Positions 1-9,622 of a stretch of 64,000 nt of DNA are shown here, piece after piece. The notes under the pieces were generated by a model. The model was not told the DNA's origin. It saw nothing but the letters and a program-made list of their open reading frames with translations, and ran no database searches. The translations under genes were made by a program, and so were the position numbers. The stretch's first letter is position 1. Each line of letters starts with the position of its first letter. Source of the stretch: Streptococcus anginosus subsp. whileyi MAS624 (lineage in GTDB: Bacteria > Bacillota > Bacilli > Lactobacillales > Streptococcaceae); NCBI RefSeq assembly GCF_000478925.1, contig NZ_AP013072.1:1776501-1840500 (forward strand), given 5' to 3'.

Positions 1-1
1 T

Positions 2-169
2 TCTTTAGAAGAAATTGCAAAAACCACTACGTGGGAAGATGTCCCTGGTACAACTATCGAATCTTGTGGTAATTACAAAGATCACAGCCTCTTTTCTGCC
101 AAAGAATGGTGCAAGCTAATTTTAGATCAAGGAATCTCTGACGATCCTTTTAAACGCCATCTTGTATAA
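2..169 (+). CDS. C-terminal fragment of an unidentified protein
   Basis: An open frame enters from the left edge and ends at a TAA, giving 55 residues that end in DDPFKRHLV. The start lies outside the window. I do not recognise the family. It converges on ahpF and the two genes share one hairpin terminator. The frame is supported only by its being open to the edge and by the terminator right after its stop. Confidence 0.5.
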   Translation, partial: SLEEIAKTTTWEDVPGTTIESCGNYKDHSLFSAKEWCKLILDQGISDDPFKRHLV

Positions 170-172
170 AAT

Positions 173-217
173 AAAAAAACGGACAGGAAATGCAAATTCT
201 CCTGCTCGTTTTCTTTT
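173..217. terminator. Bidirectional terminator between convergent genes
   Basis: An imperfect hairpin (arms near 180-190 and 197-208, loop TGCAAA) is flanked by an A-run on the left and a T-run on the right. It can therefore stop the rightward gene fragment and the leftward ahpF transcript. Confidence 0.65.
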
Positions 218-1750
218 TTATTGACGAATCAAATAATCAAATGCTCCCAAAGCTGCCGTTGCTCCTGAACCCATTGAAATAATGATTTGTTTATAAGCGC
301 TATCTGTACAATCACCTGCTGCAAAAATTCCTGGCACATTTGTTGCACCATGTTTGTCAACAATAATTTCACCGCGTTCATTAAGAGCAACTGAGCTATC
401 TTTGAGCCAGTCTGTATTTGGCAAAAGACCAATTTGAACAAAGACACCGCTGAGTTCAATTTTATGTTCTTCATTATTCGCACGATCGAGATAAGTAATG
501 GCTTCAACTTGATCGGAACCATGAATTTCTTTTGTTGCTACATGGGTTAGAACTGTCACGTTTTTAAGTTGCTGTACCCTGTCTTGCAACACTTGATCGG
601 CTTTCAAAGTTGGTAGAAATTCTAACACATAAACATGCTCTGCCAGACCAGCTAAGTCAATTGCTGCTTCAATTCCAGAATTTCCTCCACCGATAACAGC
701 CACTTTTTTACCTGTAAAAATAGGACCATCGCAATGTGGACAATTGGTTACACCTTTCGTCCGGAATTCTTCTTCACCAGGGACGTTGACATTTCGCCAG
801 CGAGCACCAACAGAAAGAACGGCCGTTTTTGCTTTCAGAACTGCGCCATTTTCAAGCTCCACTTCAATCAAATCCTTTTTCTCGATGTTTTTCACACGTT
901 GATTCTTCATGATATCAATTAGATATTTCTTGGCATGTTCTTCTACCTGCGCCATTAGCTTAGGTCCTTCAGTGTAAGGCGTGCCAATCATATTTTCAAT
1001 ACCAACGGTCTCCATTACCTGTCCACCGAAAGTTTCAACGACCATCCCTGTACGAATTCCCTTACGAGCAGCATAAATAGCTGCGCTGCTTCCTGCAGGT
1101 CCGCCTCCAACAACCAATACATCAAATGGTTCTTTTTGGTCAAATTCCTCACTTGAAGCAGGTCCAGAAATCTTGTCGAGCAGTTGCTCAATGGTCATAC
1201 GACCATTTGCAAATTCTTCACCATTTAGAAAAACCGTTGGAACAGCCATAATCTTTTTGTCTTCAACTTCTTGTCTAAACATGCCTCCTTCAACCATTGT
1301 ATGGCTGATATTAGGATTCAAAATAGCCATCACATTGAGAGCTTGCACAACGTCTGGACAATTATGGCAGGTTAGGCTAACATAGGTTTCAAAATGAAGT
1401 GGCTGCTTAATAGCTTGAATTCGTTTTATAACAGCATCTTCTACTTTTGGTGCGCGACCAGAGACTTGCAGCAAAGCCAGCACAAAAGATGTAAATTCAT
1501 GCCCTAAGGGAAGTCCTGCAAACTGCACACGCCCTGCTTGCCCCACTTGTGTAACGGTAAAACTTGGCTTGCGGTTAGTCTCTATATTTTCCAGTGATAA
1601 ACGTGGAGACATTGCTACAATTTCCTCTAGAAAAGCCCGCACCTGCTCAGAACGCTCATCTTGACCTAAAGAAGCTTGAAATACAACATCAGATTCTAAA
1701 AGTTCCAGGTATTGCTTCAGTTGTGCTTTAATTGTTTCATCTAAAGCCAT
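218..1750 (-). CDS. ahpF: Alkyl hydroperoxide reductase subunit F (NADH:peroxiredoxin reductase)
   Basis: 510 residues, the usual AhpF length. AhpF is an FAD enzyme that passes electrons from NADH to AhpC; in streptococci it has also been described as a H2O2-forming NADH oxidase (Nox1). Seen here: an N-terminal thioredoxin-like double domain with the redox pair CHNC at residues 128/131, then an FAD/NAD reductase part with GGGPAG and GGGNSG nucleotide-binding loops and the second redox pair in CPHCDG. ATG at 1750 is chosen over an in-frame start 24 bases further up because GGAGG lies just before it. It starts 10 bases after the ahpC stop, so the two are cotranscribed. Confidence 0.95.
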   Translation of the reverse strand: MALDETIKAQLKQYLELLESDVVFQASLGQDERSEQVRAFLEEIVAMSPRLSLENIETNRKPSFTVTQVGQAGRVQFAGLPLGHEFTSFVLALLQVSGRAPKVEDAVIKRIQAIKQPLHFETYVSLTCHNCPDVVQALNVMAILNPNISHTMVEGGMFRQEVEDKKIMAVPTVFLNGEEFANGRMTIEQLLDKISGPASSEEFDQKEPFDVLVVGGGPAGSSAAIYAARKGIRTGMVVETFGGQVMETVGIENMIGTPYTEGPKLMAQVEEHAKKYLIDIMKNQRVKNIEKKDLIEVELENGAVLKAKTAVLSVGARWRNVNVPGEEEFRTKGVTNCPHCDGPIFTGKKVAVIGGGNSGIEAAIDLAGLAEHVYVLEFLPTLKADQVLQDRVQQLKNVTVLTHVATKEIHGSDQVEAITYLDRANNEEHKIELSGVFVQIGLLPNTDWLKDSSVALNERGEIIVDKHGATNVPGIFAAGDCTDSAYKQIIISMGSGATAALGAFDYLIRQ

Positions 1751-1760
1751 ATAAGCCTCC

Positions 1761-2327
1761 TTAAATTTTACCAACTAAATCAAGACTTGGAGTCAGTGTT
1801 TCAATTCCTTCTTTCCATTTAGCTGGGCAAACTTCACCTGGATGACTCCGAACATATTGTGCAGCATGGATTTTGTCAATCAAGACAGAAGCATCGCGCC
1901 CAACACCGTCTGCATTGATTTCAAGTGCCTGTACAACACCATCTGGGTCAATGATAAAAGTACCGCGTTGAGACAATCCACTTTCATCTAACACATCAAA
2001 ACCAAGCGAAATAGCATGAGATGGATCACCAATCATGATGTATTCAAGTTTTCCAATGGCATCTGAATGATCATGCCAAGCTTTATGTGTAAAATGCGTA
2101 TCTGTTGAAACAGAATAAACTTCCACACCTAGTTCTTTAAGAGCTGCATACTGCTCTTGCAAATCCTCCAACTCAGTCGGACAAACAAATGAAAAATCAG
2201 CAGGATAGAAGCAAACGACGCTCCAATGACCTTTTAAATCTTCACTAGAAACTGTGATAAATTTCCCGTTTCCAGCGTGATAAGCATCTGCTGTAAACTC
2301 GACAATTTCCTTACCAATAAGTGACAT
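1761..2327 (-). CDS. ahpC: Alkyl hydroperoxide reductase subunit C (2-Cys peroxiredoxin)
   Basis: 188 residues, full length. AhpC is a cytoplasmic peroxiredoxin that reduces H2O2 and organic peroxides and is recycled by AhpF. The peroxidatic cysteine is C49 in FVCPTE; the resolving cysteine is near the end in [14 protein letters not shown] site precedes the ATG. It is the first gene of ahpCF. The promoter region upstream carries a perfect inverted repeat around the -10 box, suggesting peroxide- or redox-responsive control (inference). Confidence 0.96.
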   Translation of the reverse strand: MSLIGKEIVEFTADAYHAGNGKFITVSSEDLKGHWSVVCFYPADFSFVCPTELEDLQEQYAALKELGVEVYSVSTDTHFTHKAWHDHSDAIGKLEYIMIGDPSHAISLGFDVLDESGLSQRGTFIIDPDGVVQALEINADGVGRDASVLIDKIHAAQYVRSHPGEVCPAKWKEGIETLTPSLDLVGKI

Positions 2328-2360
2328 AAGATTACCTCCAAAATTAGTTTTATAATAAAA

Positions 2361-2408
2361 TAAAAATCTTATAAACCCATTATAGCCTATAAGATTTTTA
2401 GTGTCTAA
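2361..2408 (-). promoter_or_regulatory. ahpC promoter with perfect 13-bp inverted repeat
   Basis: Reading leftward: -35 TTAGAC (2408-2403), 18-base spacer, -10 TATAAT (2384-2379). The arms TAAAAATCTTATA (2361-2373) and TATAAGATTTTTA (2388-2400) are perfect inverse complements with a 14-base spacer, so the -10 box sits inside the palindrome loop. It could be an operator, or a weak AT-rich terminator for mapZ, since T-rich sequence follows on the minus strand. Confidence 0.6.
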
Positions 2409-2429
2409 TATCTTGCTTGAAAACGTTCC

Positions 2430-3932
2430 CTAATAATCCAAAGCATCTGCGTAACCCGCGCCATTTCCTACAAAATAGCCAGTTTTGCAGTTGATACTAA
2501 AGAGATACGTGCCGTCTGTTCTAAATAGATTGTAATAACCATTTCCATTGATAATATTCACACGTTCAAGAATATAATTATCTCCTGTGAAATAGCCACG
2601 TTCCCGTGAGGTTGCTAAGATTTTTTCTAACACACCAGGATTGAAATTCCAAGCTGGATTATTACTGTCGTTAATTTTAGTTTGGTCGTATGGTACTCGA
2701 CTTAAATGACGCTGTAAATTCGTGCCTGACGCTGGTGCTGCTGGAGCAGTTGTTTGCGCTGGTACAGAAGCTGGTTGTTCTGCTACAGGTGCTTGAGCGG
2801 AGCTTTGTGACGGTGCAGCGGCGGTCTCAGATTGAGGAGCAGAAATCGCTGATTGCTGGCTCTTTCCTAGACTGATAGCAGCTTTCAAGACTTTATCCAA
2901 ATCTGTATTTCCTGTTGTAATATCTGTGAATTTAGCATCATTTTTAATCTTTGCCTTAGTATCTAAAACGCCGTCTGTGATTGCCACTGAGGTAAACTGT
3001 GCATTCACAGTTTTTACAGCTTCAACTTGTTTGAGCAAGCTGTCGTATTTTCCCTTAGCAACATTGTATTCCTTTGTATTCTTTAACTTTTCTAATGCTG
3101 CTTTTAGTTTGTTTAAGTTTCCGAAACTGCTGTTTTTCAAAGCCAATTTATTGGCATCTGTAAAGAATGAATCATAAAGGCTGTTGAAAGCTTTCAAATT
3201 CTTATTTTCAGAGCTAGAAGTGGTAGAAGATTTACTTGTTTGGCTCGTTGAATTTGTAGCTGGCTTTGCTTGCTTTCTATTCAACGACAGATAAACAGTC
3301 CCACTGATTAAAGCCAGTAAAGCGACACTCGCTACAGAATACAGGACTTTCTTATTTTTATAAAATGGAACTTTCTCTGTTTCCATTTCTTCATCCAGCG
3401 CTGTAAAAGTCGGATAGCTTTCCGTTGACTCAGTTGAACTCACAGGAATATCATCCATTTCAGGCTGAATTGGTTCCATTATTTTTGTCTCAGCCTCTAA
3501 CTCCTCTGGAGTTTGTGTACTGTTTTCTTCCGAAGTTTCTTGCGGTTCTGCTTCGCTGGCTGCAAGTGCAGCTACTGTTTCATCAAAGGCAGACTCCTCA
3601 GACGCTACCTCTGCAGATTCTAGGGGGGCTTCCTCTTGAACCTCATCGTGCATCTCCTGGATAAATTCTGCTAAGTCTAACTGGCTCAGCTGTTCTTGAT
3701 CTTCTGCTTCAGATATTTCTTCTGCAGATTGAGCCGAAAATTTTCCTGCTTCAATTTCTTGACGATGCTGTTTAATGTATTTATCCAGCACATTGTCCTC
3801 TTCCGTCACCCCTGCTTCAAGTTCTTCGCTTTTTCGAGCAGCTTGACCAACTGTCATTTCTTTAGCTGTTTCAAAATCAAGAATTGATTCTTTTTCTTCT
3901 TGTTCTGGCAAATGTTTTTCGTCTTTACTCAC
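2430..3932 (-). CDS. mapZ: Mid-cell-anchored protein Z (division-site marker MapZ/LocZ)
   Basis: 500 residues. MapZ is a streptococcal single-pass membrane protein that marks the future division site and guides the FtsZ ring. Seen here: a long acidic cytoplasmic N-terminal part rich in Glu/Asp, one membrane segment near residues 190-210 (YSVASVALLALISGTVYL), a Ser/Thr stretch, a helical extracellular domain, an Ala/Pro/Gln-rich linker and a C-terminal globular domain. The start is GTG with AAGGA upstream. It lies 12 bases after rlmL, in the same position as in pneumococcus (gpsB-rnpB-rlmL-mapZ). Confidence 0.92.
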   Translation of the reverse strand: MSKDEKHLPEQEEKESILDFETAKEMTVGQAARKSEELEAGVTEEDNVLDKYIKQHRQEIEAGKFSAQSAEEISEAEDQEQLSQLDLAEFIQEMHDEVQEEAPLESAEVASEESAFDETVAALAASEAEPQETSEENSTQTPEELEAETKIMEPIQPEMDDIPVSSTESTESYPTFTALDEEMETEKVPFYKNKKVLYSVASVALLALISGTVYLSLNRKQAKPATNSTSQTSKSSTTSSSENKNLKAFNSLYDSFFTDANKLALKNSSFGNLNKLKAALEKLKNTKEYNVAKGKYDSLLKQVEAVKTVNAQFTSVAITDGVLDTKAKIKNDAKFTDITTGNTDLDKVLKAAISLGKSQQSAISAPQSETAAAPSQSSAQAPVAEQPASVPAQTTAPAAPASGTNLQRHLSRVPYDQTKINDSNNPAWNFNPGVLEKILATSRERGYFTGDNYILERVNIINGNGYYNLFRTDGTYLFSINCKTGYFVGNGAGYADALDY

Positions 3933-3944
3933 GGCAAATCCTTT

Positions 3945-5099
3945 CTAATCTATTTGGCGTTTGACTCTCTGACCAAAATATTGGTACAAATCAACTTTTA
4001 AAGTCCCATTATAGAGTTTGCGTTTTTTATCGGCTTGACTGCCAAATTTTGCTTCAAATGCTTCATCACTCGTCAAGATAAATTTGCTCCACGTCTTTAG
4101 TGGCTCAAAAGTCTGCCCCATTTCTTGATAAAGCTTGGTTACAGCATCATCATCCAGCAATCGCTCTCCATAAGGGGGATTGGAAACGATGACACCATTT
4201 ATCTTGTCGGTGTGCAAATCTTGCAAACGCATTTGCTTGAAAACAATCTGCTCAGAAACACCTGCTTCTTCGGCATTTCGCTTGGCAATCTCCACCATAC
4301 GTGCATCAATATCAGCCCCTAAAATATCAAGCTGAATGTCTTGCTTAATCTGTCCTAAAGCTCTAGCACGAACACGCCCAACCAAATCTGAGTCAACCCA
4401 ATTCCACTCTTCAAACGCAAAATGGCGATGAAGCCCCGGTGCCATATTCATGCCAATCATAGCTGCTTCAATACAGAAAGTTCCTGAACCACAGGTCGGA
4501 TCAATCAAGGGCTTATCTGGATACCAATTGGACAAGAGCAAAATCGCAGCCGCCATATTTTCTTTAATCGGTGCGCCACCTTTTTCAGTCCGATAGCCAC
4601 GTTTAAAGAGGCTAAAACCTGTCGTGTCAATCAAAACAGTAGCTACATCTTTCAAAATAGAAACTTCAATTTTGAACTCTGCTCCATTTTCTATCAATGG
4701 AACGCCTTCTGGGCGTGCATAATGCTTTTGCAGCTTCTTAACTACTGCTTTTTTAGAAATAGCCTGCACACTAGGTTCATTGTGAAGTTTTGATTTGACA
4801 CATTTTGCCTTGGCAATTGGAAATTTTGCTCCAAGTGGCAAATAGTTTTCCCAATCCAAAGCAAAAATCCCCTGAAATAATTCCTCAAAGGTTTTAGCCG
4901 AAAAACTGCCAACAACAATCTTAATGCGGTCTGCTGCACGCAACCAGAGATTAGTTTCAATAATGGTTTCAACAGTTCCGTCAAAACGCACGCGCCCATT
5001 TTCCACTTGACATTCTAAGCCAAGATTTCTGATTTCACGACCAACCACAGCCTCTAAACCAGCCGCAGCAGTCGCAATCAACTTAAATTTTGTTTTCAT
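3945..5099 (-). CDS. rlmL: 23S rRNA guanine-N2 methyltransferase, RlmL-type (THUMP domain)
   Basis: 384 residues. The family methylates a guanine N2 in 23S rRNA using SAM. An N-terminal ferredoxin-like/THUMP RNA-binding region (about residues 1-160) is followed by a Rossmann methyltransferase domain with DPTCGSGTF (SAM loop) and the catalytic NPPYGERL. The ATG at 5099 has GAGGA upstream; a start 27 bases further out would run into the rnpB terminator and is rejected. It is short for E. coli RlmL because the fused RlmK half is absent, as normal in Firmicutes (YpsC type). Confidence 0.88.
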   Translation of the reverse strand: MKTKFKLIATAAAGLEAVVGREIRNLGLECQVENGRVRFDGTVETIIETNLWLRAADRIKIVVGSFSAKTFEELFQGIFALDWENYLPLGAKFPIAKAKCVKSKLHNEPSVQAISKKAVVKKLQKHYARPEGVPLIENGAEFKIEVSILKDVATVLIDTTGFSLFKRGYRTEKGGAPIKENMAAAILLLSNWYPDKPLIDPTCGSGTFCIEAAMIGMNMAPGLHRHFAFEEWNWVDSDLVGRVRARALGQIKQDIQLDILGADIDARMVEIAKRNAEEAGVSEQIVFKQMRLQDLHTDKINGVIVSNPPYGERLLDDDAVTKLYQEMGQTFEPLKTWSKFILTSDEAFEAKFGSQADKKRKLYNGTLKVDLYQYFGQRVKRQID

Positions 5100-5107
5100 T
5101 CGTCCTC

Positions 5108-5139
5108 TCAAAATAAAAGCTAGCATAATACGCTAGCTA
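5108..5139 (-). terminator. rnpB terminator
   Basis: Arms AGCTAGC (5118-5124) and GCTAGCT (5132-5138) form a 7-bp stem, followed on the minus strand by TTTTATTTT. It lies directly after the RNase P RNA and before the rlmL start. Confidence 0.8.
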
Positions 5140-5142
5140 AAC

Positions 5143-5530
5143 CTATATGCAACTTTCTATAAGCCATGTTTTGTTCCAGAAATAACTAGGTATCATTTCC
5201 TTCGATAATCATCTGTCTACTGTTTCCAGTCAGAATGCTGCGTTCGTTTCCACGCATTCCGTGCCCCGACCAAAGTTTGGGTTGCTAGCTTGAGGGGTTT
5301 ACCGCGTTCCACTTCTTGTGTTTCCACAAAAACTACGTCACTGTGGCACTTTCAGGACTATTCCAGCATATCCAGAGACGTAGCTGTTTCGTCCGCCGTA
5401 ACGGATACTTCCGTCCCTAGGCTTATTGTTTCACCTAGCACAAACACTACGGGCATCACAGCCCGTGCTAGCATGGACTTTCCTCATGAAAATAAAATAT
5501 TCTCACGCGATTATCCAAAAATTGCACATT
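5143..5530 (-). ncRNA. rnpB: RNase P RNA (bacterial type B)
   Basis: The catalytic RNA that trims tRNA 5' ends. Conserved blocks seen on the minus strand are GAGGAAAGTCCATGCT, GTGCCACAGTGACG, GTGGAACGCGGTAAACCCC and, near the 3' end, GGAACAAAACATGGCTTA. The ends pair as helix P1: ATGTGCAATTTTT at the 5' end (about 5529-5517) fits the 3' AGAAAGTTGCATAT region with only Watson-Crick and G-U pairs. Length is about 388 nt, typical of type B. Ends are set from P1 and are approximate. Confidence 0.95.
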
Positions 5531-5535
5531 CCTTA

Positions 5536-5877
5536 TTAAATTTCGTTATTTAAGATTTGCTTGCCGAATACTTCTTTTTCCAAACGATTTAAGCGTTTTA
5601 AAATATCAAAATTTGTCAGCGTAGCAGATGCCACTTGAGGGGTTTCCATGATAGATTGCGTCAAAGGGGAAGTTGCCGCCTCATTTGACTTTTTAGCGAG
5701 TTCTGCTTTCAAACGAGCATTTTCTTCACGCAGTTCCTTTACCAAAGCAGCATACGTTTCGTAATCTTTAATGACATCATCTAAAAATTCGTCCACTTCA
5801 ACCTTGCTATATCCACGGACGCCAACTTTAAAATCTTGATCAAAAATATCTTTCGGTGTGTAAATAATACTAGCCAT
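5536..5877 (-). CDS. gpsB: Cell division/elongation regulator GpsB (DivIVA-like)
   Basis: 113 residues. GpsB is a small cytoplasmic coiled-coil protein that balances septal and peripheral wall synthesis by binding penicillin-binding proteins and other division proteins. The DivIVA-type N-terminus is clear ([20 protein letters not shown], then [13 protein letters not shown]), followed by a coiled coil and a short C-terminal helix. ATG at 5877 is used: the GGAGAGAG Shine-Dalgarno lies between it and an upstream ATG at 5889. Its stop codon is only about 6 bases before the RNase P RNA 5' end. Confidence 0.93.
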   Translation of the reverse strand: MASIIYTPKDIFDQDFKVGVRGYSKVEVDEFLDDVIKDYETYAALVKELREENARLKAELAKKSNEAATSPLTQSIMETPQVASATLTNFDILKRLNRLEKEVFGKQILNNEI

Positions 5878-5946
5878 TTCTCTCTCCATTCTCGTTCATT
5901 ACTTTAATTATATAAAAAATGAACCGCAAAAATCAAGGTTAAACAT

Positions 5947-6474
5947 CTAATTTTCGGAAAAATTTTCTGCGACCTCATTCAAGTCATCAAATGTTAATTG
6001 TTTGATAAAATATTGTTCTTGTTTCTTCATCATTTGGTAAAGATACTTTAAATTTGTTTCATTTTCTTCATCGTAAAAAATATAAGCCCCGTCTGTATTA
6101 CTGAGTAGAAAGTGATTGTAATCACGAAATTGGCTGGGATTTTCATAATGAGGATAGGCATATTTAACAAAATCCACCTGTTTAAAACGACTTAATTTTT
6201 CTTGATTGGCTTCATTCCAGTTTTCACCTTGATTCTCAAAAGTAAAAATCGTCGCAATTTGAAAATCGTAATCTTGCTGCAATTCTTTTGCAACCTCTAG
6301 TGCCCAAACTTCAAAACCTAAGTTCCCAGTAAAAATCAGCCACTCCGCACCTTCTTCTAATAAACGTGTCAAATCTCGCTGAATGGCTTTTTTAATAATC
6401 TTGATTCGAGGGTCTTTGTCATTAAAAATTCCCAAATCAAAATTCCGATAACCCACTATTAGTACGCTAACCAC
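5947..6474 (-). CDS. DUF1273 family protein (YpsA-like)
   Basis: 175 residues. YpsA-like proteins have a Rossmann/SLOG-type fold related to nucleotide-derivative-binding proteins; in B. subtilis YpsA is linked to cell division, but the molecular role is not settled. Seen: an N-terminal [14 protein letters not shown] strand-loop and a central [17 protein letters not shown] glycine-containing loop, as in the family. The start is GTG at 6474 behind an AAGGGA-like site; it is divergent from recU. Its place next to gpsB is conserved in streptococci. Confidence 0.8.
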   Translation of the reverse strand: MVSVLIVGYRNFDLGIFNDKDPRIKIIKKAIQRDLTRLLEEGAEWLIFTGNLGFEVWALEVAKELQQDYDFQIATIFTFENQGENWNEANQEKLSRFKQVDFVKYAYPHYENPSQFRDYNHFLLSNTDGAYIFYDEENETNLKYLYQMMKKQEQYFIKQLTFDDLNEVAENFSEN

Positions 6475-6502
6475 TTAAATTATCCCTTTATTTCCTTTTT
6501 TA

Positions 6503-6511
6503 TGTTATAAT
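6503..6511 (+). promoter_or_regulatory. Extended -10 promoter for recU-ponA
   Basis: TGT-TATAAT is an extended -10 element 33 bases before the recU ATG, which is itself preceded by AAGGAG. No strong -35 is seen, as is common for TGn promoters. It lies in the short divergent gap with the DUF1273 gene. Confidence 0.6.
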
Positions 6512-6543
6512 AGAGCGATGTTATTGTACCAATAAGGAGATAT

Positions 6544-7146
6544 ATGGTCAACTATCCACATAAAGTTCCCTCTCGAAATTCATTAAGACTTCCCAAAAAG
6601 AAGTCCGTTGACTTTGCGAATCGGGGAATGTCGTTTGAAAAAATGATCAATGAAACGAATGATTATTATCTTAGTCACGATTTAGCGGTCATTCACAAGA
6701 AACCAACCCCTATTCAGATTGTAAAAGTGGATTATCCCAGACGTAGTCGGGCAAAAATTGTTGAAGCCTACTTTCGACAAGCCTCTACAACAGACTATTC
6801 TGGTGTCTATCAAGGACATTATATAGATTTTGAAGCAAAAGAAACACATCAAAAGGCTTCCATGCCGATGAAAAATTTTCATGCTCATCAAATCAAGCAC
6901 ATGGAACAAGTCGTCAAACAAGGAGGAATTTGTTTCGTTTTATTGCACTTTTCAGCCTTAAAATTGACATATCTACTTCCTGCTCCTTATTTAATTAACT
7001 TCTTCAAGATTGACAAGGGGAAAAATTCCATGCCACTTGACTACATTCAAAAGCATGGATATTCTATCTCACAGAATGGTCTTCCTAGCATTCCGTATCT
7101 TGAAATCATTCAACAAAATTTACTAGGTGGTAAAACAAATGAATAA
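6544..7146 (+). CDS. recU: Holliday junction resolvase RecU
   Basis: 200 residues. RecU cleaves four-way DNA junctions in recombinational repair and chromosome segregation of Firmicutes. Family signatures visible: [16 protein letters not shown] near the N-terminus, the nuclease core YIDFEAKET with catalytic Asp/Glu/Lys, and HQIKHMEQV. Start at ATG 6544 with AAGGAG. The last 8 bases overlap the ponA start, an arrangement conserved in streptococci and B. subtilis (recU-pbp). Confidence 0.95.
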   Translation: MVNYPHKVPSRNSLRLPKKKSVDFANRGMSFEKMINETNDYYLSHDLAVIHKKPTPIQIVKVDYPRRSRAKIVEAYFRQASTTDYSGVYQGHYIDFEAKETHQKASMPMKNFHAHQIKHMEQVVKQGGICFVLLHFSALKLTYLLPAPYLINFFKIDKGKNSMPLDYIQKHGYSISQNGLPSIPYLEIIQQNLLGGKTNE

Positions 7147-9307
7147 GCAATCTTTACTGACAGCTGCAAAATATGTAGCTATCGGTCTCATTACATTATT
7201 TATGCTTGGAGTTGTAGCTGGTGGAGGAATTTTTCTCTATCAAGTTCACAAGGCACCTGCCTTGTCAGAAAAGAAACTAGTCGCCACAACTTCCAGTAAA
7301 ATCTATGATAGTGAAAACAATCTTATTGCTGACTTAGGCTCTGAAAAAAGGGGCAATGCGGCAACAAGTGATATTCCAACTGACTTAGTACGAGCTATCA
7401 TTGCAATTGAAGACCACCGTTTCTTCAATCATCGCGGCGTGGACTCTGTTCGTATTTTGGGCGCTTTCTTGAATAATCTGCGCAGAGGAAATCGACAAGG
7501 AGGGTCAACGTTGACGCAACAGTTGATTAAACTGACCTACTTCTCCACTTCAAGTGCCGACCAAACACTATCACGGAAAATTCAAGAAGCCTGGTTAGCT
7601 GTTCAATTAGAGCGGAAAGCCACTAAGCAAGAAATTATTACATATTATGTAAATAAGGTCTATATGTCAAATGGTAACTACGGTATGCAAACAGCTGCTA
7701 AAAGTTATTACGGCAAAGATTTGAAAGATTTGAGCTTAGCTCAAACTGCTTTATTGGCGGGGATGCCTCAGGGACCAAACCAATACGACCCTTATACAAA
7801 ACCAGAAGCTGCTAAAAATCGTCGTAATCTTGTATTGTCAGAAATGTATAAACTCAAATACATCTCTGCTGAGCAATATGAAAAAGCAGTCAATACACCC
7901 GTCACAGATGGTCTGCAAAGCTTAAAAAATTCAGCGTCTTATCCTGCTTACATGGATAACTACTTAAAGCAAGTTATTGAGCAAGTCCAAGAAGAAACGG
8001 GTTATAACTTGCTGACGACAGGAATGGAAGTCTATACAAACGTAAACAGAGCAGCTCAAGAGCGCCTTTGGAATATTTATAATAGCAATGAATATGTTGC
8101 TTATCCAGATGATGAATTACAAGTAGCTTCTACCATTATAGATGCTACAACTGGTAAGGTAATTGCTCAACTAGGAGCCCGAAATCAAGCTTCAAATGTT
8201 TCTTTTGGTACTAACCAAGCAGTTGAAACCAATCGCGACTGGGGATCAGCCATGAAACCGATCACGGATTACGCTCCAGCCATTGAAAATGGCATTTACA
8301 CTTCTACGGCTGCTTATATTAGTGATGCTCCTTATAATTATCCTGGAACAACTACTCCAGTCTACAACTGGGATATGCGCTATTTTGGAAACATCACCAT
8401 TCAGTATGCACTTCAAGAGTCTCGGAACGTTCCAGCTGTCAAGACGTTAGAAGCCGTCGGACTCAGCAAGTCTAAGAAATTCCTAAGCGGACTGGGCATT
8501 AATTATCCAGATATGGTATATGCAAATGCCATTTCAAGTAACACGACAAAATCCGATCGAAAATATGGTGCCAGCAGTGAAAAAATGGCTGCTGCCTATG
8601 CTGCTTTTGCAAATGGTGGAACTTATTACAAACCACAATATGTCAGCCGTGTTGTCTTTAGCGATGGAACCTCAAAAGATTTCTCTAATCAAGGTACAAC
8701 CGCAATGAAAGAAACAACAGCTTACATGATGACAAATATGCTGAAAACAGTTCTTACATCTGGTACTGGGACCAATGCAGCTATATCTGGTGTCTATCAA
8801 GCTGGTAAAACAGGAACTTCCAACTATTCCGATGATGAATTGGCGAAACTAACGAAGCCTTATGGTGGCTCTAGTGTTGTGACTCCTGATGAACTCTTTG
8901 TTGGTTATACGCAGAAATATTCAATGGCGGTGTGGACAGGTTACACCAATCGTCTCACTCCCGTTCTGGACGATGGTGTAAAAGTTGCAACAGATGTTTA
9001 CCGTGCGATGATGTCTTACTTGTCTGAAAGTGGGACAGAAGACTGGGAAATGCCTAGCGGCCTTTATCGTAGCGGAAATTATGTCTTTTTAGCCAATTCC
9101 ACTAATAGATACCAAGGAAATTATTATAATTCTACTTCCAGTTCGAGCCTTGAAGAATCATCATCTTCTTCAAACAGCCAAGAAAGTTCTACCCAAGAGT
9201 CATCAAGCAGCTCTGCTTCATCAAGTACAGAACCGAGTGCTTCTACGTCTGCAAGTTCTCCTAATGGCGGTGGAAATTCAGAAACTCCTCCTTCACGAAA
9301 CCGATAA
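7139..9307 (+). CDS. ponA: Class A penicillin-binding protein 1A
   Basis: 722 residues; makes and crosslinks peptidoglycan at the outer membrane face. One N-terminal membrane anchor (about 13-34), a glycosyltransferase domain with catalytic E91 in EDHRFF, and a transpeptidase domain with the serine motif SAMK at 370-373, SRN, and KTGTSNY. The tail is Ser/Thr-rich. ATG 7139 follows GGTGG and overlaps the recU stop. The motif is SAMK, whereas susceptible pneumococcal PBP1a has STMK at the same numbers; in pneumococcus T371A is a resistance-associated change, but here it may be the normal residue. Confidence 0.95.
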   Translation: MNKQSLLTAAKYVAIGLITLFMLGVVAGGGIFLYQVHKAPALSEKKLVATTSSKIYDSENNLIADLGSEKRGNAATSDIPTDLVRAIIAIEDHRFFNHRGVDSVRILGAFLNNLRRGNRQGGSTLTQQLIKLTYFSTSSADQTLSRKIQEAWLAVQLERKATKQEIITYYVNKVYMSNGNYGMQTAAKSYYGKDLKDLSLAQTALLAGMPQGPNQYDPYTKPEAAKNRRNLVLSEMYKLKYISAEQYEKAVNTPVTDGLQSLKNSASYPAYMDNYLKQVIEQVQEETGYNLLTTGMEVYTNVNRAAQERLWNIYNSNEYVAYPDDELQVASTIIDATTGKVIAQLGARNQASNVSFGTNQAVETNRDWGSAMKPITDYAPAIENGIYTSTAAYISDAPYNYPGTTTPVYNWDMRYFGNITIQYALQESRNVPAVKTLEAVGLSKSKKFLSGLGINYPDMVYANAISSNTTKSDRKYGASSEKMAAAYAAFANGGTYYKPQYVSRVVFSDGTSKDFSNQGTTAMKETTAYMMTNMLKTVLTSGTGTNAAISGVYQAGKTGTSNYSDDELAKLTKPYGGSSVVTPDELFVGYTQKYSMAVWTGYTNRLTPVLDDGVKVATDVYRAMMSYLSESGTEDWEMPSGLYRSGNYVFLANSTNRYQGNYYNSTSSSSLEESSSSSNSQESSTQESSSSSASSSTEPSASTSASSPNGGGNSETPPSRNR

Positions 9308-9375
9308 TGAACAAGTTCCTGAAAGCCAAGCCGTTTAGAAGTTAGCACCTTCAAATCAGAGTTTTGTAAAAATTA

Positions 9376-9432
9376 AAAAACACGAACAATCAAGACCAGT
9401 AAATAACTGGCTATAAGATTGTTCGTGTTTTT
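9376..9432. terminator. Strong bidirectional terminator after ponA
   Basis: Arms CACGAACAATC (9381-9391) and GATTGTTCGTG (9417-9427), flanked by A and T runs. The 25-base loop holds a small inner hairpin CCAGT/ACTGG. It ends ponA on the plus strand and could also stop leftward transcription. Confidence 0.85.
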
Positions 9433-9470
9433 AATATTTCAATTCTTGATGAAATTACCATGAAGCAGTC

Positions 9471-9600
9471 TTATACCTTATGAAAATCTCTTCAAACTTT
9501 GTCAGTTTCGTCTGCGATCTCAAAAGCTCCTCTTTTAATCTGCTTACGGACTCATCTCTTAGTTTGCAATTTGATTTTCATTAAGTATCAAAATTTTTTA
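9471..9600 (-). repeat. BOX-like intergenic repeat
   Basis: Read on the minus strand, ATACTTAATGAAAATCAAAT...GCAAACTA resembles the pneumococcal boxA start, and AGTTTGAAGAGATTTTCAT near the other end resembles boxC. The middle (AACTGACAAAG and a TTTTGAGATCGCAGA piece) matches the boxA/boxC junction in a worn form. It fills the gap between the ponA terminator and the pepC stop; I see no gene here. Confidence 0.6.
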
Positions 9601-9622
9601 TACCGCTTCTTTTTAATTCTTA

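Noticed and set aside
5290..5553. 87-codon frame on the plus strand
   Set aside because: Lies antisense inside the RNase P RNA; no start signal.
9124..9354. Minus-strand 76-codon frame over the ponA tail
   Set aside because: Shadow of the Ser-rich C-terminal codons of PBP1a.
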